From NCBI RefSeq assembly GCF_002252565.1, contig NZ_NPML01000029.1, positions 62,001 through 126,000 of the forward strand: 64,000 nucleotides of DNA, written 5' to 3'. Positions 57,295 through 64,000 of the stretch are shown here, piece after piece (the first letter of the stretch is position 1; every line of letters begins with the position of its first letter). Both the position numbers and the translations under genes were made by a program. Under the pieces are notes generated by a model. That model was given only the letters and a program-made list of their open reading frames with translations. It was not told the origin of the DNA and ran no database searches. The stretch comes from Petroclostridium xylanilyticum. GTDB lineage: Bacteria; Bacillota; Clostridia; SK-Y3.

Positions 57295-58076
57295 TGTGGT
57301 TTGATGAAATAATGGATGATTGTAAAAAAGGATTGGAAATTGCAAGTAAAAATAAAGGTGTATTTATACCCATACTTGTTAATGCCGGAATTAATATATT
57401 ATTCTTTATATGTTTGTTTGTTATAACAGTAATTTTTTTCATAAGACATGGCAGAGATTTAGAAAATGTGTTCAATAATACAAATAATTTTCTGGTAATT
57501 ATATTGCCTATTATTATAGGCGGGATAGCGATATATCTATTTTTTACAATAGTAGGTGTGATGATAGAGGTAGGTAGTGTTAACCTCTATAAGATTGCAG
57601 CAGAAGGAATTAAACCAAGGGCATCATATTTTTTTAACGGAATTAAAAGGTACTTCTTTAGGGTTTTTGTTGGTACACTGCTTTTTCATATAATTCTTTT
57701 TGTTTTATCAATTCCTATACTGGTGCTGCTCATATTATATACCTTTACTGTAGGGATTCTCACAGCCGGATGGGGGTTGATTTTTATCGGGGTCCTGGCT
57801 GGAGTATACTTTAATGCATGGACCATCGCAGTAGTGGTGGATGATATGGGACCACTGGAAGCAATAGGAACCAGCGTGAAATTAGGAAAAAAGTATTTTT
57901 GGGGACTATTCGTTCTTACCCTTGCGGCGTTAATGATCAGTCAGTATCTCGTAGCTGCATTCGGTCCTTTGGTGTCTATGATCGGAGGATGGTTTATCAG
58001 CGGAGTAATATTGGCATATTTTAAGCTGGTAACTTTACTGGTGTATAAGCGTAAGAGACACGAAGTGAGAATATAA
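57294..58076 (+). CDS. Multi-pass membrane protein, paralogue of the previous gene
   Basis: 260 residues and about six membrane segments (ILVNAGINILFFICLFVI, VIILPIIIGGIAIYLF, and others). IGTSVKLGKKYFWGLFVLTL lines up with GDSFKFAKKHFFPLTVLQL of the upstream protein. Translationally coupled through TAATG; the ribosome site GGGGAGGTG lies in the upstream gene. The two may form a heteromeric membrane complex; role unknown. Confidence 0.75.
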   Translation: MWFDEIMDDCKKGLEIASKNKGVFIPILVNAGINILFFICLFVITVIFFIRHGRDLENVFNNTNNFLVIILPIIIGGIAIYLFFTIVGVMIEVGSVNLYKIAAEGIKPRASYFFNGIKRYFFRVFVGTLLFHIILFVLSIPILVLLILYTFTVGILTAGWGLIFIGVLAGVYFNAWTIAVVVDDMGPLEAIGTSVKLGKKYFWGLFVLTLAALMISQYLVAAFGPLVSMIGGWFISGVILAYFKLVTLLVYKRKRHEVRI

Positions 58077-58102
58077 AAGAATATAAAAAACGTGCATTTA
58101 AT

Positions 58103-58173
58103 TTAGTTGATGAATATTATGGAAAGAACGTTGCGAAAAGGCTTAGAGCCTGTTAATAATATTCTTCAACTAA
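58103..58173. repeat. Hairpin element with 18-bp arms
   Basis: TTAGTTGATGAATATTAT (58103-58120) pairs with 58156-58173 with one mismatch. The 35-base loop contains GGAAAGAACGTTGCGAAA, also found with one change at 52786-52803, and a GGCT/AGCC pair. No T-tract. It could terminate the membrane-protein operon or be a small mobile repeat. Confidence 0.65.
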
Positions 58174-58202
58174 AAAATATACGCCCTTCCCATATAAAAA
58201 TA

Positions 58203-58231
58203 TTGCATTTATAAAGGAAAAGTCATATAAT
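58203..58231 (+). promoter_or_regulatory. hydG promoter
   Basis: TTGCAT (58203-58208) and TATAAT (58226-58231) with a 17-base spacer. The transcript should start near 58238, leaving a leader of about 230 bases before hydG. Confidence 0.75.
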
Positions 58232-58237
58232 ATAATT

Positions 58238-58467
58238 GTTAATTGTTTGTCAATTTCATACTATCCTGACGGGTTAGAATATTCTGTCCCGGAGGGAGTT
58301 TTGCCGTTATAACCTGACGTATGGGAATAAGTCTTATTCGGAGGGGAAGGAGGTAATATTGTATTAGGGATATTATGCGCTCTTTCTGCGTCGTCAGGGG
58401 GAGCGCTTTGTTTTTAATCGAGAATGCAGAATGGAGAATTACAGACTGGCAATGAAAGGAGATAATT
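58238..58467 (+). promoter_or_regulatory. Structured leader of hydG with internal terminator (candidate riboswitch)
   Basis: The leader contains a CGGG...CCCG hairpin near 58268-58293 with AGA/TCT inside, a GAATAA-GTC-TTATTC hairpin near 58325-58339, three GGAGG-like segments, and a terminator at 58377-58415. It lacks the T-box sequence and I do not recognise a known riboswitch class. The layout (promoter, folded region, terminator, 50 bases, start codon) is that of transcription attenuation. Confidence 0.5.
58377..58415 (+). terminator. Leader terminator upstream of hydG
   Basis: GCGCTCTTTCTG (58377-58388) pairs with CAGGGGGAGCGC (58395-58406) over 12 bp (three U-G pairs), loop CGTCGT, followed by TTTGTTTTT. 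It lies about 140 bases after the predicted start of transcription and before hydG. Confidence 0.8.
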
Positions 58468-59832
58468 ATGGAACTTATTAATGAAGGTAAAATCAGTAAA
58501 TTATTATCTGAAAATAGTGTCACAAGTAAAGAAGAAATAAGCGAGTTGATTTTAAAAGCAAGAGAATGTAAGGGGCTTACTTTAGAGGAAACAGCGAAGC
58601 TGCTGAATATAGAAGAAGACAGTTTACTCGAAGACTTGTTTAAGGCTGCAAAATATGTGAAGGAAAAAATATATGGAAAGAGAATCGTATTGTTTGCACC
58701 TCTATATACAAGTAATGAATGTAACAATAACTGCTTATACTGCGGCTTTAGAGCTGCAAATAAAGAACTTCACAGAAAAACGCTTACAGTTGATGAAATT
58801 GTCAATGAAGCTAAAGAGATTGAAAAACAAGGCCATAAGAGAATATTGATGGTGTGTGGAGAAGATAAAAATAAAACACATATCGACCATATTACCGACG
58901 CATTGGCAGCCATTTATGCAAGTTGTGATATAAGGAGAATCAATGTAAATGCCGCCCCCATGACGGTAGAAGAATTCGGAAAACTCAAAAAAGCCGGAAT
59001 AGGCACCTATCAGCTTTTCCAGGAAACCTATCACCGGGATACCTATAAGAAAATGCATCCTGCAGGGAAAAAAGCTGATTATGAATGGCGGTTGACTGCA
59101 ATGGAGAGAGCGCTGGAAGCAGGTATCGATGATTTGGGAATTGGAGCCTTGTTAGGTTTATATGATTATAAATTTGAAGTACTGGCAATGCTCGAACATT
59201 CTGATTATTTATTAAATAAATATGGTGTCGGTCCTCACACAATATCTGTACCCCGCTTACGTCCTGCGCTTGGTTCAGTTTTAAAAGAAGCTCCTTATCC
59301 GATGAATGATAGGGATTTTAAAAAGCTGGTGGCCGTATTAAGACTAGCGGTGCCTTATACAGGAATTATCCTATCCACTCGTGAAAGTGCTGCATTAAGG
59401 GATGAATTACTCAGTCTTGGGGTATCTCAGATAAGTGCCGGATCGAAAACCAGTCCCGGAGGATATGGGCATGAAGAAGAAAAGTCCGATCAGTTCTATA
59501 CTACTGACCACAGGTCACTTAATCAGATGGTGAAGGCCATTTGCAGTTCCGGATATATTCCCAGCTTCTGTACAGCTTGTTATAGAAGGTGCCGTACCGG
59601 AGAACATTTTATGGAATTAGCAAGAGAAGGAGAAATACATACCTTCTGCCAGCCTAATGCTGTTTTAACATTCAAAGAAAATTTAATCGACTATGGGACA
59701 CCGGAAGATAGAGCAATAGGAGAGGAGATTATCCAAAAGGCATTGGAAGAGATTGAGGATGTAGAACTGAAACAGGCTACCGTTGAAAAGCTCAAATTAA
59801 TTGAAGAGGGACAGAGGGATTTGTATTTTTGA
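58468..59832 (+). CDS. hydG: [FeFe]-hydrogenase maturase HydG (tyrosine lyase)
   Basis: A 454-residue radical-SAM enzyme that cleaves tyrosine to make the CO and CN- ligands of the H-cluster. The SAM-cluster motif CX3CX2C is Cys85, Cys89 and Cys92 (ECNNNCLYCGF). The C-terminal CX2C plus distant Cys, which holds the second cluster and its dangler iron and sets HydG apart from ThiH, is seen at Cys368, Cys371 and Cys394. ATG follows AAAGGAG. It overlaps the upstream part of the aspartase frame and is followed by hydF; hydE is not in the window. Confidence 0.96.
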   Translation: MELINEGKISKLLSENSVTSKEEISELILKARECKGLTLEETAKLLNIEEDSLLEDLFKAAKYVKEKIYGKRIVLFAPLYTSNECNNNCLYCGFRAANKELHRKTLTVDEIVNEAKEIEKQGHKRILMVCGEDKNKTHIDHITDALAAIYASCDIRRINVNAAPMTVEEFGKLKKAGIGTYQLFQETYHRDTYKKMHPAGKKADYEWRLTAMERALEAGIDDLGIGALLGLYDYKFEVLAMLEHSDYLLNKYGVGPHTISVPRLRPALGSVLKEAPYPMNDRDFKKLVAVLRLAVPYTGIILSTRESAALRDELLSLGVSQISAGSKTSPGGYGHEEEKSDQFYTTDHRSLNQMVKAICSSGYIPSFCTACYRRCRTGEHFMELAREGEIHTFCQPNAVLTFKENLIDYGTPEDRAIGEEIIQKALEEIEDVELKQATVEKLKLIEEGQRDLYF

Positions 59833-59861
59833 ATTCTGCATTTGATTGGTGGAGGGAGAGA

Positions 59862-61262
59862 ATGGATTACAGGATAGAACATGATTTGCTTGGAGAGAAA
59901 CAAGTACCGGCTGATGCCTATTACGGTATACACAGCCTGCGTGCCTTTGAAAATTTTTACTTAACCGGAAGGGGTATTCATAAGGAATTAATTAAAGCTC
60001 TGGCAGTTGTAAAAAAAGCAGCGGCAATGGCTAATATAGAGACGGGGCAGTTGGATAAGCATATCGGGAAAGCTATTGTCCATGCCTGTGAGGAGATCAT
60101 GGAAGGACAATTACATGATCAATTTGTAGTAGATGCACTACAAGGTGGAGCCGGAACATCTGCAAATATGAATGCAAATGAGGTTATTGCCAACCGTGCT
60201 ATTGAGTTATTAGGTGGTCAAAAAGGAGATTACTCCATGGTGCATCCCTTAAATCATGTGAATATGAGCCAGTCTACCAATGATGTATTTCCGACAGCTG
60301 TACGCATAGCTGCGCTTAAATTACTTAAACCGGTAAGTGAGAAGTTTGCCGAGCTTCAAACTGCCCTGCAGAGAAAAGAAGAAGAATTTTCCGGCATCAT
60401 TAAAATGGGACGTACAGAGCTGCAGGATGCCCTGCCGGTCATGATGGGGCAGGAGTTCGGTGCATATGCCCAGGCCATTTCGAGGGACCGCTGGCGAATA
60501 TATAAAGCAGAAGAGCGCCTCCGGCAGGTCAATATGGGTGGAACGGCCGTGGGTACAGGGCTTAATGCAGAAAAGCGATATATATATCTGGTGATCGAAA
60601 AACTGGTGGATGTAACAGGTTTAGGATTGGCCCGTGCAGAATATATGATGGACCCTACGCAGAATAACGATGTATTTGTAGAAGTATCCGGTATGCTAAA
60701 AGCAGCAGCAGTGAATCTGGCTAAAATAGCCAATGATTTACGTCTCCTTTCTTCAGGACCTACTGCCGGTTTTGGAGAGATCAGACTGCCGGAAATGCAG
60801 GCAGGGTCAAGCATCATGCCGGGCAAAGTCAATCCGGTAATCCCTGAAGCAGTGCGGCAAGCAGCCTACCAGGTAATGGTAAATGACCATGCTATAGCCA
60901 TGGGAGCTCAGGGGGGAGAATTAGAACTTAATGCCATGCTTCCATTTATAGCAGATAATCTTTTTGAATCTCTGGATTTGCTTTACAGAGGGGCTGCAAT
61001 TTTTATTGAAAGATGTATCAATGGAATAACCGTAAACAAAGAACGATGTAAACAAATGGTAGAAGAAAGTTTCGTATATGCAACTGCTTTAAGTCCTCAT
61101 ATCGGTTATGATAAGGCTACTGCCGTTGCACAGCAGGCACGCAGTGAGGGAAAGACGGTACGGCAGGTAGCGTTAGAAACAGGACTTTTCACAGAGAGCG
61201 ATTTAGACAGGATACTAGATCCGTATCAGCTTACCAAACCAGGAATTCCTGGACGACGTTAA
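59862..61262 (+). CDS. aspA: Aspartate ammonia-lyase
   Basis: A 466-residue member of the fumarase/aspartase superfamily, with the GSSIMPGKVNPVIPEAV signature loop and MSQSTNDVFPTAVRIA and AGTSANMNANEVIANRA regions. It splits aspartate to fumarate and ammonia. The ATG at 59862 fits GGAGGGAG, 29 bases after hydG; a TTG at 59829 is less likely. It sits between hydG and hydF in one operon, so it may serve H-cluster assembly by releasing ammonia for the bridging dithiomethylamine ligand; this is inference. Confidence 0.93.
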   Translation: MDYRIEHDLLGEKQVPADAYYGIHSLRAFENFYLTGRGIHKELIKALAVVKKAAAMANIETGQLDKHIGKAIVHACEEIMEGQLHDQFVVDALQGGAGTSANMNANEVIANRAIELLGGQKGDYSMVHPLNHVNMSQSTNDVFPTAVRIAALKLLKPVSEKFAELQTALQRKEEEFSGIIKMGRTELQDALPVMMGQEFGAYAQAISRDRWRIYKAEERLRQVNMGGTAVGTGLNAEKRYIYLVIEKLVDVTGLGLARAEYMMDPTQNNDVFVEVSGMLKAAAVNLAKIANDLRLLSSGPTAGFGEIRLPEMQAGSSIMPGKVNPVIPEAVRQAAYQVMVNDHAIAMGAQGGELELNAMLPFIADNLFESLDLLYRGAAIFIERCINGITVNKERCKQMVEESFVYATALSPHIGYDKATAVAQQARSEGKTVRQVALETGLFTESDLDRILDPYQLTKPGIPGRR

Positions 61263-61301
61263 ATTAAAGCTTTTAAATGTCTTGTTAGGAGGGCAATAAT
61301 C

Positions 61302-62534
61302 ATGAGCAATATGAATACAACCCCGACATCATCCCGGCTGCATATAGCCATATTTGGCCGGCGCAATGCGGGGAAATCAAGTCTTATCAATGCGCTGACC
61401 AATCAACCTATTGCTTTGGTTTCAGATGTGCCGGGGACTACCACTGACCCCGTATCCAAGGCGATGGAGCTTCTGCCTTTAGGTCCGGTAGTTATTATAG
61501 ATACTGCAGGAATTGATGATGAAGGCACTCTGGGTAAGATGCGGGTGGAAAAAACTTATGAGGTGCTCAATCGTACCGAACTGGCAGTGTTAGTTATCGA
61601 TGGACAGACAGGTGTTACCGATTTTGAGCTGGATATTATGCAGCGTATCAGGGAAAAGAATATAGCAGTAATAGGTGTGATCAATAAGAGTGATATATAT
61701 GAAGTTACAGGGGTACAGCAGCAGGAATGGGAGAAAAAGCTGAATTTAAATCTAATAAAAGTTTCTGCCAGGACGGGTAACGGTATTGAGGCATTAAAAA
61801 AAGCAATTATACAGGCTGCTCCCTCTGACGAGCGGGAAATGTCACTGCTGAGCGGATTAATCAACCCGGGTGACTTTGTGGTGATGGTGGTACCCATCGA
61901 TAAGGCAGCACCTAAAGGAAGATTGATATTGCCCCAACAGCAGGTCATCCGGGAGACTCTTGAACATGATGCCATAGCCATCGTTACCAAGGAGTATGAA
62001 CTGAGGGAAACCCTTGAATACCTGGGTAAAAAGCCAGCGATAGTAATTACCGACTCCCAGGCATTCCTTAAAGTTGCAGCTGATACGCCCCGGGATATAC
62101 CTCTGACTTCTTTTTCAATATTAATGGCACGTCACAAGGGCGATTTGATTGAACTGACCAAGGGGGCTAAAGCTATACAATCGTTATCTCCAGGTGATAA
62201 AGTGCTTATTGCAGAAGCATGTACCCATCACCGCCAATCCGACGATATCGGTACTGTAAAAATTCCCAGGTGGCTGCGGCAGATGATAGGAGGGGAACTG
62301 CAATTTGAATGGTTTAGCGGGACGGGATTTCCTAACAATCTTCAGGACTTTAAACTCATTGTGCACTGTGGTGCATGTATGATTAACCGCAGGGAGATGA
62401 TGCACCGTCTGGCACTGGCAAAGGAGCAGAATATACCTATTGTAAATTATGGAGTACTGATTGCCTGCGTTCACGGAATATTACCTAGAGCACTGGAACC
62501 TTTTCCGGCTGCCAGAATGATATTGGAAGACTGA
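61302..62534 (+). CDS. hydF: [FeFe]-hydrogenase maturation GTPase HydF
   Basis: A 410-residue scaffold protein that carries the diiron precursor to the hydrogenase. The N-terminal GTPase domain has the P-loop GRRNAGKS (19-26) and DTAGIDD; a dimerisation domain follows; the C-terminal cluster domain has Cys307-Thr-His309 and His355-Cys356-Gly-Ala-Cys359, the CxH...HCxxC [4Fe-4S] ligands. ATG follows AGGAGGG, 40 bases after aspA. Confidence 0.96.
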   Translation: MSNMNTTPTSSRLHIAIFGRRNAGKSSLINALTNQPIALVSDVPGTTTDPVSKAMELLPLGPVVIIDTAGIDDEGTLGKMRVEKTYEVLNRTELAVLVIDGQTGVTDFELDIMQRIREKNIAVIGVINKSDIYEVTGVQQQEWEKKLNLNLIKVSARTGNGIEALKKAIIQAAPSDEREMSLLSGLINPGDFVVMVVPIDKAAPKGRLILPQQQVIRETLEHDAIAIVTKEYELRETLEYLGKKPAIVITDSQAFLKVAADTPRDIPLTSFSILMARHKGDLIELTKGAKAIQSLSPGDKVLIAEACTHHRQSDDIGTVKIPRWLRQMIGGELQFEWFSGTGFPNNLQDFKLIVHCGACMINRREMMHRLALAKEQNIPIVNYGVLIACVHGILPRALEPFPAARMILED

Positions 62535-62619
62535 ATTATTTTTAAAAGAGTGATTTAAAATATAAAAGATATGGGCAAAATATAATTAAGGAAAACATAA
62601 AAAGGATGAGTTTATTAAA

Positions 62620-63153
62620 ATGCTGCGTATTAGTAAACATCAACTGTTTTGTCTGATTATGCTTTTTGAAATAGGGAGTACCACTCTGTTTGCACTGGGA
62701 ATAGACGCAAAGCAGGACGCTTGGATTGCTATTTTAGTGGCCATGCTTATTGGGTTTGTATTGTTATGGCTCTATACCGGGTTGCAAAAATATTTTCCAG
62801 AGAAAAATTTTGCCCAAATTATTATTGCTTTACTTGGAAAAGTTATAGGTATGCCCCTTGTTTTTTTTTATGGACTATATTTTATTTATATATCCACCCG
62901 GAATTTTCGTGATTTTGGTGAACTACTTGTCAGCACGTTCCTTGTGGAAACGCCGCAAATATTTATACTCATCATTTTTATGCTGGTTGTACTATACATT
63001 CTTTTTCTAGGTTTGGAAACCATGGGACGTACAAGTGAAATTATGCTGCCTACTATTTTGTTTTTTATTATAGGTACATACATAATGATTTATTTCTCTC
63101 TCTATAACTTTTATTTGTTCTTTTTGTATTTTCTCAAACATTTCGACCTTTGA
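62620..63153 (+). pseudogene. GerAB-type spore germination permease, 3' end lost at a junction
   Basis: The first about 155 residues are a GerAB/endospore permease (MLRISKHQLFCLIMLFEIGS; ALGIDAKQDAWIAILVAMLI; FRDFGELLVSTFLVETP), with about four to five of the normal ten helices. Around 63080-63095 the family text stops and the frame runs on, to 177 residues in total, through sequence that is the antisense of a gerAC gene. GerAB is normally about 365 residues. The break coincides with the break in gerAC, as expected for an inversion inside a gerA operon or for an assembly join. Confidence 0.85.
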
Positions 63154-64000
63154 AACATCTGTCTTGTCTTGCTGTTCAGCTATATTTCCTTCCTCTTTTA
63201 CCTCGATGGCAAAAGAAATTTTCCCATTATCATCAATTGTGGGCTTTATTTTGCTGTTTGCCCTTTTTATCTCAATAGCAATCAATTTATCTTTTTCAGT
63301 AAGAGCAGGGACATTAATAATCCCACTCTTAACCTTTCCGGTTACCCAGTTAAGGCCTCTTGTTTCGGTATCATCGAGGTATCCCACCAGTTTATCTTTT
63401 TTGAATACAGCTGTACCTGAAAGTCTAACCCCTTTAGTGGCATTACCCTTTTTTTCTTCTGCTGGAAGATTGGTTTGTTCTACAATTTCCATTACCCCGG
63501 TGATAGGATTGATACCGCTGCCCGATACTTTTTTCAAAAATTCCAATAAATTAACAGCAGTTACCTCAGAATTTGTTATTCTTCTCTTAATGATATTGTC
63601 CAGGTAAGTTGCCTGTACATTTTCTATGCCGTGTTTTACACCCAAAATTTGTTTTGCAGTTGTATTTTTTGCCACCATCACCCAAACCAGGCGCCGCATT
63701 TCCTGAGACCTTTCAAAAAAATCGAGAAACGGGTCAAGTCCGCTTTTGGCAAGCTGTTCATCAATAACAAGTACTTTATTATGGGCATAGTAGCCTCTTC
63801 TATCAAACTGTTTTGTAATATTTCTAATTGCTTCAAATACCGTATCACCTTTGGCTGTAACAAGTTCAATGGGAGGCTCTTCACTTCCGCCTTGCTTTTT
63901 TAATGCTCCCGGTCTTACTACCTGGGCAGTTATAGAAATCTTTCCTGTATTGTTATCCTTATCCAAACCGGTTGCAAGCACCAGCCCAAGCTCATTTAGC
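63007..64000 (-). pseudogene. GerAC-type germination lipoprotein, both ends incomplete
   Basis: The frame is open to the window edge (LNELGLVLATGLDKDNNTG), so the signal peptide and first residues lie beyond 64000. GerAC family text continues through FDRRGYYAHNKVLVIDEQLA, VAKNTTAKQILGVKHG, GTAVFKKDKLVGYLDDTETRG and ends at KVIEREI near 63090. After that the frame runs into antisense gerAB (HYVCTYNKK...). About 30-40 C-terminal residues of a normal GerAC are lost. Opposite orientation to gerAB is abnormal, as gerA operons are co-directional. Confidence 0.85.

Noticed and set aside
58375-58455. Short frame MRSFCVVRGSALFLIE in the hydG leader as a leader peptide
   Set aside because: It lies across the terminator stem, AAGGAGG is too far upstream, and no run of regulatory codons is seen.
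58238-58467. Tyrosine T-box ahead of hydG
   Set aside because: The conserved T-box sequence with GGGTGGNACCGCG is absent.
63007-63153. Antisense overlap of gerAB and gerAC as a natural convergent gene pair
   Set aside because: Both proteins lose their family sequence at the same point and are shorter than their families; gerA operons are co-directional.

Overview
The window comes from a low-GC, endospore-forming, anaerobic, plant-polysaccharide-using member of the Clostridia. The anaerobic side is shown by the [FeFe]-hydrogenase maturases HydG and HydF. The spore side is shown by GerA-type germinant receptor pieces, a GerS/YdcC-like lipoprotein next to alanine racemase, and a GH18/SH3 cell-wall enzyme. 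The carbohydrate side is shown by five sugar ABC systems or parts of systems, GH51 and GH4 glycosidases and a complete arabinose pathway. Genus cannot be settled from sequence reading alone.

Layout. 1-7280: a YesM/YesN two-component pair (the kinase is cut by the window edge), a lipoprotein sugar-binding protein, two permeases and an intracellular GH51 arabinofuranosidase; together an arabino-oligosaccharide uptake and cleavage unit. 7749-11689: gnd, then a probable free-standing structured small RNA (about 9286-9467), then CIRCE-controlled groES-groEL. 11787-15641: a 142-bp perfect direct repeat flanking a degenerate 280-bp element, then two Na+-coupled NSS transporters (the second frameshifted in a G7 tract) and a 31-codon MetS-type small subunit. 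15868-25260: a two-TM conserved protein, a ribose-type ABC system split between strands with a DeoR regulator, and a xylose/multiple-sugar-type ABC operon. 25614-29392: a chemoreceptor and a GH18 enzyme.

29406-31700 is mobile: an IS605-type tnpB element with matching end hairpins, a divergent ribbon-helix-helix ORF and one in-frame stop in tnpB, followed by a type I toxin-antitoxin locus with a holin-like toxin. 32019-37988 is the conserved acpS-nnr-(CBS)-gerS-like-alr-ndoAI-ndoA block. 38821-44105 is the arabinose regulon: AraR with two identical palindromic operators, AraB, a FucI-like isomerase in place of classical AraA, and AraD. 44428-52577 is a second YesMN-ABC module ending in a GH4 alpha-galactosidase, built on the same plan as the first. 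52740-58076 is an accessory stretch: a truncated UROD-like gene, a small secreted protein with a 38-residue membrane peptide, and unknown clostridial proteins. 58203-62534 is hydG-aspA-hydF behind a leader containing an intrinsic terminator. At the right edge a truncated gerAB (+) is joined head-on to a 3'-truncated gerAC (-), the structure expected from an inversion.

Several short dispersed repeat families lie between genes: TATCGATAACC elements, AGTGGACAGTGGG hairpins, GGGGACA REP-like palindromes and AATCTTAATC hairpins. Three of the sugar ABC operons carry a long perfect hairpin directly after the binding-protein gene. No rRNA, tRNA or CRISPR array was recognised.
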